This document shows positions 9,634-17,681 of a stretch of DNA of 64,000 nucleotides, one piece after another. Under the pieces are notes generated by a model. The model searched no databases and was not told the DNA's origin. It saw only the letters and a list, made by a program, of their open reading frames with translations. Each line of letters begins with the position of its first letter. Position 1 is the stretch's first letter. The translations under genes were made by a program, and so were the position numbers. Source of the DNA: CAZODA01 sp964578485 (GTDB taxonomy: Bacteria; Bacteroidota; Bacteroidia; Bacteroidales; Marinilabiliaceae); NCBI GenBank assembly GCA_964578485.1, contig CAZODA010000006.1, positions 50,222 to 114,221 of the forward strand, given 5' to 3'.

Positions 9634-10449
9634 ATGAAAAAGCTAATAGCGTTTTTGGCAATTTTTGGGATGCTTAATTTTTTAAGTTCATCAGTTATTG
9701 TTGCTCAGGATTTCGAAACTGAAGCAAGTGAAATTGTAGAACAGGACGATGCTTACTTTGAAGAAGCAGAAGAACCTGTAACCGTAGAAGAAGAATTGGA
9801 GATGGTAGAAGAAAGAGGCCTTCACAAGGAAATTAAAGCTAAATTCATTGAAGGTGGAGCCATCTTTATGAGTTTTATTATTCTTAGCTTGATTCTTGGT
9901 TTGGCCATTTGTATCGAACGGATTATTTATGTTAATCTCGCCTCTACCAATAACAAAAAATTATTACAGAGTATTGAAGATGCTCTTCAAGATGGTGGAG
10001 TTGAGGCTGCAAAAGAAATATGTAGAAATACACGTGGTCCGGTAGCTTCGATCTTTTATCAAGGACTTTCCCGTTACGATGATGGTATAGAAATGATAGA
10101 AAAATCCGTTATTTCTTATGGATCAGTTCAAATGGGACTCTTAGAAAAAGGCCTTACATGGATTTCATTATTTATTTCAATTGCTCCTATGCTTGGTTTC
10201 CTTGGAACCGTTATCGGTATGATTCAAGCTTTTGATAATATCCAAGCAGTTGGAGATATCTCAGCAACAGCAGTGGCAGGAGGTATTAAAGTTGCATTAA
10301 TTACAACTGTAGCAGGTCTGATTGTTGCTATTATTCTTCAGATGTTCTACAACTATATTGTTTCAAAAATTGATAGTATTGTTACCTCTATGGAAGATGG
10401 ATCAATTTCTCTTCTTGATATTCTGGTAAAATACAATACCAAAAAATAA
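9634..10449 (+). CDS. exbB: MotA/TolQ/ExbB proton channel family protein with acidic N-terminal extension
   Basis: A 271-aa protein. Residues 1-24 look like a signal peptide (ending SVIVAQ) and are followed by a strongly acidic stretch: 17 of ~36 residues are D or E. A first membrane helix near IFMSFIILSLILGLAICIE is followed by a cytoplasmic domain, then the two conserved channel helices, including PMLGFLGTVIGMIQAF and a helix with ATAVAGGIKVALITTVAGL. ExbB with ExbD uses the proton motive force to energise TonB-dependent outer-membrane transport. Two exbD genes follow in the same operon. The longer N-terminus relative to E. coli ExbB/TolQ recurs in Bacteroidota. Assignment as ExbB rather than TolQ rests on the paired ExbD genes and on the many TonB-dependent receptors of this phylum. 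Confidence 0.88.
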   Translation: MKKLIAFLAIFGMLNFLSSSVIVAQDFETEASEIVEQDDAYFEEAEEPVTVEEELEMVEERGLHKEIKAKFIEGGAIFMSFIILSLILGLAICIERIIYVNLASTNNKKLLQSIEDALQDGGVEAAKEICRNTRGPVASIFYQGLSRYDDGIEMIEKSVISYGSVQMGLLEKGLTWISLFISIAPMLGFLGTVIGMIQAFDNIQAVGDISATAVAGGIKVALITTVAGLIVAIILQMFYNYIVSKIDSIVTSMEDGSISLLDILVKYNTKK

Positions 10450-10458
10450 GACTTAATC

Positions 10459-10905
10459 ATGGATAAACTTTCAAAGATTTTAAACCTTGTCTTATACGCT
10501 TTATTAGCTGTTACACTGGTGCTGACCGGATTGTTCTATTTTGGAGGAGAAGTTGAAGGAGCAGCACATCATACACCCGTATATACCGAAAGTATTATAA
10601 ACTGGGGAATAATTTTAGCAATAAGCACAGCAGGAGTAATTGTTATATTTGAGATTATAGGACTGATCTTACAACCTAAAAATGCTCTAAGGGCCCTAAT
10701 ATCGGCTGCAGTTTTAGTTGTATTGGTGCTGATAGCATATAGTATAAGTGATGCAACACCGCTGGTTTTACCTGGATACGATGGCTCTGATAACGTAGCA
10801 TCAATGCTTCTGCTAACCGATACTTTAATATATATAATGTATTTCTTGCTTGGAATTGCCGGAGCAACGATTATATATACTGAAATATCGAAAATGTTCA
10901 AATAG
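10459..10905 (+). CDS. Four-helix membrane protein inside the exbB-exbD operon
   Basis: 148 aa with four predicted membrane helices (near residues 6-28, 48-71, 76-97 and 108-140) and no soluble domain. It starts 9 bases after the exbB stop and is followed by exbD after 76 bases, so it is embedded in the energy-transduction operon. I do not recognise a named family and see no catalytic motif. By position it may be an accessory or assembly subunit of the ExbB/ExbD complex; that is inference only. The start is the first ATG in frame, MDKLSKIL, and lysines before the first helix suit an N-terminus in the cytoplasm. Confidence 0.75.
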   Translation: MDKLSKILNLVLYALLAVTLVLTGLFYFGGEVEGAAHHTPVYTESIINWGIILAISTAGVIVIFEIIGLILQPKNALRALISAAVLVVLVLIAYSISDATPLVLPGYDGSDNVASMLLLTDTLIYIMYFLLGIAGATIIYTEISKMFK

Positions 10906-10981
10906 GTGAATTTTAACCTGTAAGGATTACAGACACAAGGAAAGACCTAAGTGTCGTTAATAAAAAAACAAACTTTTTTTT

Positions 10982-11560
10982 ATGTCTAAAAGAGAAATAC
11001 AGGAAATCAATGCCGGCTCAATGGCAGATATTGCCTTCCTGCTTTTGATTTTTTTCCTTATGTCAACTACATTAGATACTGATATGGGACTTGGTAGGTT
11101 GTTGCCTCCACCTGTACCGCAGGATGAAACACCACCACCACCTATACAGGAACGTAATGTATTTGAAGTTTTGATTAATGCTCATAACCAATTGCTTGTA
11201 AAAAAACAATCAATGGACTTGAGTCAATTAAAAGAAGCGGCTAAGGAATTTATTCAGAATCCACATAATCTTGAATCTCTGCCAAGAGTTGAAATGGTTG
11301 ATGTCCCATATTTTGGAGTTGTCCCTGTCACAAAATTGCATGTGATATCGCTGCAAAATGATAGAGGCACGCAATACCAAACATACCTGGCAGTACAAAA
11401 TGAGTTGCAAGCTGCATACAATGAACTTAGAGATGAGATTAGTAAAAGGCAGTTTAACAAATTATTTAGAGAGTTGGATTCAGATCAACAAGCTGCAGTT
11501 CGTATGATATATCCGCAAAGAATATCTGAAGCTGAACCACGAAATTACGGAAAAAAATAG
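10982..11560 (+). CDS. exbD: ExbD/TolR family biopolymer transport protein (first copy)
   Basis: 192 aa. The N-terminal helix SMADIAFLLLIFFLM carries the essential intramembrane aspartate of ExbD/TolR, preceded by a short cytoplasmic tail. A proline-rich linker follows (LLPPPVPQDETPPPP), then a periplasmic domain. In complex with ExbB it converts proton flow into movement of TonB. The periplasmic part is longer than that of E. coli ExbD (141 aa total), with an extra charged C-terminal segment. The next gene begins 6 bases later. Two dissimilar ExbD subunits in tandem are common in Bacteroidota and may form a heterodimer, which is inferred rather than shown here. Confidence 0.9.
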   Translation: MSKREIQEINAGSMADIAFLLLIFFLMSTTLDTDMGLGRLLPPPVPQDETPPPPIQERNVFEVLINAHNQLLVKKQSMDLSQLKEAAKEFIQNPHNLESLPRVEMVDVPYFGVVPVTKLHVISLQNDRGTQYQTYLAVQNELQAAYNELRDEISKRQFNKLFRELDSDQQAAVRMIYPQRISEAEPRNYGKK

Positions 11561-11566
11561 AGACAG

Positions 11567-12046
11567 ATGGCAAAGTTCAAAAAGAGAGAAAAAAGTGGCT
11601 TAGGAGCACTTAATACTGCTTCACTGCCTGATATTGTGTTTATGTTGCTTTTCTTTTTTATGGTTAGTACTTCAATGAAAGAAGTTGACCTTAGACTGAT
11701 GGTTCAAACTCCGGAAGCTACAGAAATTGAAAAGCTCGAAAAGAAATCATTGGTGACATATATATATGTCGGGGTACCTATGCGCCAATATCAAAGCCTA
11801 CACGGTACTGAACCAAGAATTCAACTTAATGATCAGTTTGCAACGGTCGATGATATTCAAAATTATATTTCTCAAGAAAGAGAATCTATGAAAGAAAATG
11901 AAAGACCATTGATGACTGTTTCTATTAAAGCAGACCATAACTGTCCCATGGGAATAATTACTGATATTAAACAGGCCCTGCGTACAGCTCAGGCCCTGAA
12001 AATAAATTATTCATCACGCTATGTAGATAGATTATCTTATAATTAA
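11567..12046 (+). CDS. exbD: ExbD/TolR family biopolymer transport protein (second copy)
   Basis: 159 aa, second ExbD of the operon. The basic cytoplasmic tail (KFKKREKSG) precedes the membrane helix LPDIVFMLLFFFMVST, which contains the conserved aspartate. The periplasmic domain includes a FATVDDIQNYI segment and the C-terminal VSIKADHNCPMGIITDIKQ, recognisable as the ExbD fold. It differs clearly from the first copy in tail, linker and length, so this is an old duplication rather than a recent one. It is the last gene of the operon: a strong hairpin terminator begins 21 bases after the stop. Confidence 0.9.
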   Translation: MAKFKKREKSGLGALNTASLPDIVFMLLFFFMVSTSMKEVDLRLMVQTPEATEIEKLEKKSLVTYIYVGVPMRQYQSLHGTEPRIQLNDQFATVDDIQNYISQERESMKENERPLMTVSIKADHNCPMGIITDIKQALRTAQALKINYSSRYVDRLSYN

Positions 12047-12066
12047 ATAATTTAATCAAAAATTTA

Positions 12067-12101
12067 AAGAAAGCTGTCTCAATAGGACAGCTTTCTTATT
12101 T
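12067..12101 (+). terminator. Intrinsic terminator of the exbB-exbD operon
   Basis: A 12-bp perfect stem (12067-12078 with 12086-12097, core AGCTGTC/GACAGCT) with a 7-base loop, followed by ATTTT. The hairpin and the sequence just after it recur in inverted orientation at 18718-18770. Confidence 0.85.
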
Positions 12102-12130
12102 TAATGTACCCAAAACATCATGCTATAAGA

Positions 12131-12644
12131 GTTTCGGGTTTCGAGTTTCGAGTTTTGGGTTCACGCAAAGGCCGCAAAAATCAATTACGAATTACGGGGT
12201 CGTTGAGCGGAGTCGAAACGCACGAATGATTTTCACGCAAAAGCCGCAAAGTTTTTAATGTACTCAAAGCATCTTGCTTTGAGAAAAGACAGGGAGTATC
12301 CAAATTAATACTTACACACTTTAGGGGGATAGTGGCGGTAATTTGATTTTTCCACTATAATTCTTTAATATATAACGCCCCAACTGCTCCACGTTTAAAT
12401 AAAGATATGACTAGGAACAGATACTACACCCTTTCAGGGCTAAGATTGGTGGGGTATGCTTACATAGGGCTACGCTTCGCTTCACCCTAACCTGTCCCGC
12501 CGAGGCTTGCCGAATGCGGGATGCTAGGGACTTACGCCCTTTCAGGGCTAATTAAAAGTCTAATTAACTAATCACTCATAATTTATAATTTATAACTTTT
12601 AACTAAACCCCAAACTCCAAAACTCGAAACTCTAAACTCGAAAC
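12131..12644. repeat. Non-coding interval bounded by 29-bp imperfect inverted repeats
   Basis: Bases 12131-12159 and the reverse complement of 12616-12644 agree at 26 of 29 positions (TTTCGAGTTT-type motif). The interval between holds no open frame of note. It contains several short repeat motifs: a CACGCAAA-x-GCCGCAAA motif twice (~12161 and ~12233), and two imperfect copies of a TTAATGTACnCAAAnCATC motif, the first starting just outside at ~12101 and the second at ~12256. There is no transposase, so it looks like accumulated intergenic repeat debris or a non-autonomous element. Confidence 0.5.
12429..12549. repeat. Direct 13-bp repeats flanking GC-richer nested palindromic motifs
   Basis: CCCTTTCAGGGCT occurs at 12429-12441 and exactly again at 12537-12549. 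Between them lie AGGGCTACGCTTCGCTTCACCCT, which can fold back on itself, and a CCCGCCGAGG...GCGGGA motif that looks like a second element inserted into the first. From memory, motifs of this sort are scattered through intergenic DNA of many Bacteroidota. No coding capacity. Confidence 0.5.
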
Positions 12645-12675
12645 GGACACGACATGTCATATCTCTACAATCACT

Positions 12676-12777
12676 GTTTACTGATGACTGATAACTGATG
12701 ACTGTTTACTGATCATTGTTTACTGATGACTGATAACTGATGACTGTTTACTGATCATTGTTTACTGATGACTGATG
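12676..12777. repeat. Tandem repeat, 42-bp unit, about 2.4 copies
   Basis: Copies begin at 12676, 12718 and 12760, each with GTTTACTGATGACTGAT. The third copy is partial and diverges near 12777. Inside each unit are shorter ACTGATnACTG sub-repeats. It ends ten bases before the stop of the next gene (minus strand). There are no spacers of unique sequence, so this is not a CRISPR. Confidence 0.85.
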
Positions 12778-12786
12778 ATTGTTTTG

Positions 12787-13443
12787 CTAAAATCCTATCA
12801 GGCGATACGCAAGAGAAAACATCAGGGATTTGCTTTTTCTATTAAGTTCTGTTTTTGAAATATCATTTATTCCCCATGAATATCTGACATCAAAATTAAA
12901 ACGTGAAAATTCGATTCCTGCACCAGCTTGAAAATTCCAGTTGATTTCTTTTAAATTATCTTCTTTCCAAGAAATATCTGAAAGTGCAGATTCTAAAATT
13001 GATGATTTGTCCTTTACTTTTATTGAAGCTGCCGGTCCGGCAAGACCGTATAGATTAAAGGCTTTTAGATCTAAGATTTTTAGGTGAGCAAGAATTGGAA
13101 TATCCCAAGTATATAGTGATAGTTTTTCTTGATAACTGTCTTCAACTAATTGGAAATCTGTCGTTCCTTTTATTTTGGCATAATATAATTCTGGTTGGAG
13201 ATATAAATTTCCAATCAATCCAATGCGTGAATAAGCCCCTATCTGATAGCCACTTTTAAAATCATCTTTAGCTTTTTTAAAAGTATATTCACTCCAATTC
13301 TGGAAAAAATTATGACCATTACCTGTATCAAATGTCGTTGAATTATATCCTGCTTTAATTCCAAGCTGAAAACGGTCTTGGGCAGATAATGAGAGGCAGG
13401 AGAAAAATAGTAAAATAAAAAATAAAAAACCGGTCTTTTTCAT
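12787..13443 (-). CDS. Outer membrane beta-barrel protein (PorT/OmpX-like barrel family)
   Basis: 218 aa with a signal peptide ending at residue 22 (LSLSAQ). The mature protein begins RFQLGIKAGYN, the typical opening of Bacteroidota outer_membrane_beta-brl_2 proteins, and continues with alternating strands such as GYQIGAYSRIGL, LYLQPELYYAKIKG, WNFQAGAGIEF and the final MFSLAYRLIGF ending in an aromatic residue. These small eight-stranded-type barrels have no assigned function in most cases. Automatic annotation often calls them PorT family, but nothing here ties this one to type IX secretion. It is a single gene on the minus strand, with its end abutting the 42-bp tandem repeats. Confidence 0.8.
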   Translation of the reverse strand: MKKTGFLFFILLFFSCLSLSAQDRFQLGIKAGYNSTTFDTGNGHNFFQNWSEYTFKKAKDDFKSGYQIGAYSRIGLIGNLYLQPELYYAKIKGTTDFQLVEDSYQEKLSLYTWDIPILAHLKILDLKAFNLYGLAGPAASIKVKDKSSILESALSDISWKEDNLKEINWNFQAGAGIEFSRFNFDVRYSWGINDISKTELNRKSKSLMFSLAYRLIGF

Positions 13444-13658
13444 ATTTAAAGTATTAGATAACTAAAGTATAAACGTATTATTTATGATCTTTATTTTGCA
13501 AAAACGGTGCCAATTGTTCTCTGTTTTTTTTTATTACAATGAAGAATTTGGCTTTGCAGCCTTATAAAATCCACTAAACTGTGATAAAATTAGATGAATG
13601 ATTTGTATTGAGAAAAGCATTTTAAGAAATTTACAGGCTCAATGTGTTGCTGTATTTT

Positions 13659-15995
13659 ATGATTTGGGTTTTATTAATTAGTATATTTTTTTGCTTTACA
13701 GAGAGCTTTACACAAACAAATCAAGAACAGTTTGTTATTAGCGGCTATGTTAAAGACGGGCAAAACAACCGGGTTTTGCCTGGTGCAACTATTGTGGTAG
13801 TTGGCACATCCAATGGTGGCGTAGCAAATTCCAATGGTTTCTTTTCTATAAGCTTACCAAAAGGGGATTATTTTTTGAATTGTACTTTTTTAGGTTATGA
13901 AGAGCTGGAGAAAAGTGTTGATTTGCAAAAAGATATTGACATTAATTTCGTACTGCAACCGGGCTCACATAAATTAAGTGAAGTAGAAATTTTGGGTTCC
14001 GGACGTGAAGAACAAATTAGGGATCCTGTTTTGGGTGTCGAACGTATTGATGCAGCTACTATCTATCGTATTCCTGTATTATTTGGCGAAGTTGACCCTT
14101 TGAAAGTTTTACAGTTTTTGCCCGGTATTTCTGCTTCAGGAGAAGGAAGTAGTAACTTTTCAGTCAGAGGAGGAAGTCCCGATCAGAATTTATTGTTGTT
14201 CGATGATGCCATTTTATATAATAGTGGCCATTTGCTGGGTTTTTTTTCAATATTTAATAATGATATTATAAAGGAAGTAAAGGCTTATAAAGGTGATATC
14301 CCTGCCAGAACGGGCGGACGTTTATCATCGGTTATTGATGTGAAAAGCAGAGATGGAGATATGCATAATTATTCAGGTGTTGCCGGCTTAGGTCTTATTT
14401 CAAGTCGCCTATCAATAGAGGGACCTGTTATTAAAGAGAAATCCTCATTTTTACTTGCCGGCCGCCGAACTTATCTTGATATGTTTTTACCCCTGTCACC
14501 TAATAAAGCGATTCGTGATAACAAACTTTATTTTTATGATTTTAATTTAAAATGGAATTATATTTTAAGTGAGAATGATCGCTTATATCTGAGTGTTTAT
14601 AATGGTAGAGATGTTTTTGGCAATGAAATGGGAGGAATGGATTTTGGCAACCGTTCTTTATCAATAAAATGGAATAAAACGTTTAACCCCAAATTGCTTA
14701 GCAATCTCGTTTTTGTTAGCAATCGTTATGATTATTATCTTGGATCGTCGGGTGAAGCTTTTCAGCAAATTGACTGGCGCTCAAAAATTTCAGACTTTGG
14801 TTTGCAATATGGATTTTCATGGCATTATGCTGAAGGAGAACAAATTGATTTTGGCCTGCAAACATTATTTCATTCTATCTTGCCGGGTGATATTTCTTCT
14901 TCTGATCTGACTGCTACAGTTACAGAATTTAAAGTGCCAAAAGCATTTTCCTTAGAACATGCCTATTATATGAGTCAAATTCGGCGTTTTAGTGATATCT
15001 TAACTTTAAGATATGGCTTTCGTGTCTCCATGTTCCAAAATATAGGGTCAGCAACAAGTTATAATTTTGATGAGCAATTTAATGTTATCGATACTTTGCA
15101 TTACAAAAGAGGTGAAATATTTAACACATATATGGGATTTGAACCAAGAGTGGGCTTGTCGTGGTTGTTAACACCCGATCTGGTAATTAAAGGAAGCTAT
15201 TTAAATACCCGTCAGTATATTCATCTCGCAGGTAATTCAAACAGCTCAACTCCCTTAGATATATGGTTTACCAGTAGCCCTAATATAAAGCCACAAAAAG
15301 GCAATCAATTTTCAATTGGAATATTCTATGCTGATGATAGTGAAAAATGGGAACATTCGCTTGAGCTATACTATAAACGAGGAAGAAATGCCATTGATTT
15401 TAAGGATCATGCCAACTTGATGCTTAATGAAGTACTCGAAGGAGAGGTGAGATCGGGAAAATCAAAAGCAAGAGGTTTAGAGTGGATGACACGTTATGAA
15501 GACGGACCATTTAGTGGATGGCTTGCATTTACATGGTCGAGGTCTAAAAGACAAAGCAAATGGATAAATGAAGGAAATTGGTATTTGTCACCTTTTAATA
15601 AGACCTATGACTTGGCTTTGGTTTTAAATTATATGATTAATGAGCGTATAAATCTATCAGGAAATTGGGTGTATTATACAGGAGTTCCTGTAACATTGCC
15701 GGTAGGAAGATTTGAGTTTCAAGGGAATGTGTTCCCTGTTTATCCCTCACGAAATGAGGAACGAATGCCTGATTATCATCGTATGGATGTCTCTATGGAA
15801 GTGAAAAGCAAAATGAATCTAAAAAGAAAATGGCAGGGTGCATGGAGCTTTTCAGTTTACAATCTTTATGGTAGAAAAAATCCATGGTTAATTGATTTTA
15901 TAAATAATGAAGAAATGGATTATTATATCAGGCAAGCAGAAATGACTTATTTGTTTTCAATAGTACCTTCTGTTTCTTACATAATAAGATTTTAA
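13659..15995 (+). CDS. TonB-dependent outer membrane receptor with carboxypeptidase-regulatory-like N-terminal domain
   Basis: 778 aa from the ATG at 13659; the same frame has an upstream GTG at 13644. A hydrophobic signal segment is followed by a CarboxypepD_reg-like domain (VISGYVKDGQNNRVLPGATI ... GTSNGGVANSNGFFSI). A plug domain follows (KVLQFLPGISASGEGSSNFSVRGG, SPDQNLLLFDDAILYNSGH), then a 22-strand-type barrel ending in phenylalanine. Energised by TonB-ExbB-ExbD, it imports an unknown ligand across the outer membrane. The downstream DUF4249 lipoprotein starts 10 bases after the stop, so the pair is cotranscribed. Unlike SusC, it lacks a neighbouring SusD and glycan enzymes, so a carbohydrate role is not supported. 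Confidence 0.92.
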   Translation: MIWVLLISIFFCFTESFTQTNQEQFVISGYVKDGQNNRVLPGATIVVVGTSNGGVANSNGFFSISLPKGDYFLNCTFLGYEELEKSVDLQKDIDINFVLQPGSHKLSEVEILGSGREEQIRDPVLGVERIDAATIYRIPVLFGEVDPLKVLQFLPGISASGEGSSNFSVRGGSPDQNLLLFDDAILYNSGHLLGFFSIFNNDIIKEVKAYKGDIPARTGGRLSSVIDVKSRDGDMHNYSGVAGLGLISSRLSIEGPVIKEKSSFLLAGRRTYLDMFLPLSPNKAIRDNKLYFYDFNLKWNYILSENDRLYLSVYNGRDVFGNEMGGMDFGNRSLSIKWNKTFNPKLLSNLVFVSNRYDYYLGSSGEAFQQIDWRSKISDFGLQYGFSWHYAEGEQIDFGLQTLFHSILPGDISSSDLTATVTEFKVPKAFSLEHAYYMSQIRRFSDILTLRYGFRVSMFQNIGSATSYNFDEQFNVIDTLHYKRGEIFNTYMGFEPRVGLSWLLTPDLVIKGSYLNTRQYIHLAGNSNSSTPLDIWFTSSPNIKPQKGNQFSIGIFYADDSEKWEHSLELYYKRGRNAIDFKDHANLMLNEVLEGEVRSGKSKARGLEWMTRYEDGPFSGWLAFTWSRSKRQSKWINEGNWYLSPFNKTYDLALVLNYMINERINLSGNWVYYTGVPVTLPVGRFEFQGNVFPVYPSRNEERMPDYHRMDVSMEVKSKMNLKRKWQGAWSFSVYNLYGRKNPWLIDFINNEEMDYYIRQAEMTYLFSIVPSVSYIIRF

Positions 15996-16005
15996 AGATC
16001 TAATC

Positions 16006-16887
16006 ATGATTAAAGTGTTTGCAAAATATAAATTTACAGCTTTCCTGCTAATTAGTCTTATTGGAATTTCAGGATGTACAGAAATAATTGATATGGATTT
16101 GAGAACAGGAAAGGAACAATTAGTAGTGGACGGAATATTAAGTAATGAGTTTAAAATTAATTATGTCTATTTGACAAAATCAGCACCTTATTTTATGAAT
16201 AAACCTGCAATTCCGGTTGAAGGAGCAAGAGTGAAAATTAAATATGATGATGAGGATTTTTATTTAAGGGAATCATTAGAGTTTCCGGGTTTTTACCTTG
16301 CTGATCCCGAACGTTTTTTGCCAAAGCCCGGTGTTGAATATAAGCTTGAAGTTAACAAGGTTGATTTGGAAGACAATGAGAATAATTTAAGCTATACTGC
16401 AACGGCACTTATGCCGTCAGTTGTTAAAATAGATTCTGTAAGTCTTACTTTGCAAAAAGATTTTGAGTTTTGGCAGATGATGGTGTGGTTTCAAGATCCG
16501 GGTGAAGAGGAACTTTATTATCTGTTTCGTGTGAGACAGGGAAATTATTATATAACAAATAAAGTAAGAGACTGGACAGTAACGAGCAATCATCTTTTTA
16601 AAGGGAAATATGTAAATGGTTTATGGATACAAAATTTAAATGCTTCAGATAATCAATCTCGTTTTAATGATGGAGATATTATAGTTTTGGAAATGGCAAG
16701 TATCTCAAAAACATTTTTTGATTTTATAAATGCCTTGCAAAGAGAAGAAAGTGCGAGTAATTCAACCTTCGGCAGCCCTCCTTCAAATATCCCCGGAAAT
16801 ATTAATAATAATGCCTTAGGAATATTTACAGCAATTGCAGTGGATACTATGAGTCTTGTGTTTGATTCAGCTATACATAATCAATGA
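16006..16887 (+). CDS. DUF4249 family lipoprotein, partner of the TonB-dependent receptor
   Basis: 293 aa. The signal peptide ends in a lipobox, LIGISGC, with lipidated Cys24. The mature start TEIIDMDLRTGKEQLVVDGIL is the typical DUF4249 opening, followed by a beta-rich region with VEGARVKIKYDD. DUF4249 proteins are nearly always encoded beside a TonB-dependent receptor in Bacteroidota and are thought to be surface or periplasmic accessory lipoproteins; their substrate is unknown. The product is at the short end of the family, but I see no frameshift. Its stop overlaps the folE stop by 7 bases on the opposite strand. Confidence 0.88.
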   Translation: MIKVFAKYKFTAFLLISLIGISGCTEIIDMDLRTGKEQLVVDGILSNEFKINYVYLTKSAPYFMNKPAIPVEGARVKIKYDDEDFYLRESLEFPGFYLADPERFLPKPGVEYKLEVNKVDLEDNENNLSYTATALMPSVVKIDSVSLTLQKDFEFWQMMVWFQDPGEEELYYLFRVRQGNYYITNKVRDWTVTSNHLFKGKYVNGLWIQNLNASDNQSRFNDGDIIVLEMASISKTFFDFINALQREESASNSTFGSPPSNIPGNINNNALGIFTAIAVDTMSLVFDSAIHNQ

Positions 16888-17504
16888 AGCTTTGAGCCTA
16901 TAATATTGAAAAACTCCCCCCTGGTAGCATGATTGTTAAGAAAGGCACCGGTGAAATCAGAAGTTGTAGTTACTGAATGTTGCTTTTGAACACCACGCAT
17001 TTGCATGCATAAATGTTGGGCTTCTATTACAACTGCCACTCCTAAAGGATTGAGTGTGTTATCAATGCATTCTTTTATCTGGGTTGTAAGTCTTTCCTGT
17101 ACCTGCAACCTTCTTGCAAAAGCTTCTACAACACGGGCTATCTTGCTTAAACCGGTGATGTGATGGCGTGGTATATATGCTACATGAGCCTTGCCAAAAA
17201 AAGGCAGTAAATGATGCTCACATAATGAATATATTTCAATATCCTTAACAACAACCATTTGACGGTATTTCTCACGAAACATCGCCGAACGAATTATTTC
17301 ATCCGGTTGCATATTATAACCTTGAGTAAGAAATTGCATTGCCTTGGCAATTCTTAGGGGAGTTTGCACAAGACCTTCACGCTGTGTGTCTTCACCTAAG
17401 TGCTCAAGTATCTTTTTATAATGCTTGGATAACTGATCGGTTATTTCATCATCATATGATTCAGTTTTCATATATCCATTTTCACTGTTTAAAGTAAATT
17501 CCAT
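16881..17504 (-). CDS. folE: GTP cyclohydrolase I
   Basis: 207 aa; converts GTP to 7,8-dihydroneopterin triphosphate, the first step of folate (and queuosine/pterin) synthesis. The zinc ligands are visible as C95 and H98 in SLCEHHLLPFFGKAH and C166 in AQHLCMQMRGV, with the spacing of E. coli C110/H113/C181. RRLQVQERLT and NPLGVAVVIEA are also family motifs. An alternative ATG at residue 12 (MKTESYDDEI) would give 196 aa; both starts are before the first conserved helix, so the choice is open. The gene stands alone, convergent with the DUF4249 gene. Confidence 0.96.
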   Translation of the reverse strand: MEFTLNSENGYMKTESYDDEITDQLSKHYKKILEHLGEDTQREGLVQTPLRIAKAMQFLTQGYNMQPDEIIRSAMFREKYRQMVVVKDIEIYSLCEHHLLPFFGKAHVAYIPRHHITGLSKIARVVEAFARRLQVQERLTTQIKECIDNTLNPLGVAVVIEAQHLCMQMRGVQKQHSVTTTSDFTGAFLNNHATRGEFFNIIGSKLH

Positions 17505-17681
17505 TTTAAATAAATTCTTTCCAAATAATTATTAATAATGTGGCTTATATTTTCTTGTTAAGAAAATATACCGAGATCATTATTTCTTTTGTTATGACTT
17601 AGCCGCCTGTACAAAGGTTCTTACTTCTTAAATAAGTGTAATAATGATGACTTGAATGCTTACGACTTCTGATATACTAAG

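Noticed and set aside
12676..12777. Possible CRISPR array
   Set aside because: The 42-bp units follow each other with no unique spacers, only about 2.4 copies exist, and no cas gene is present.
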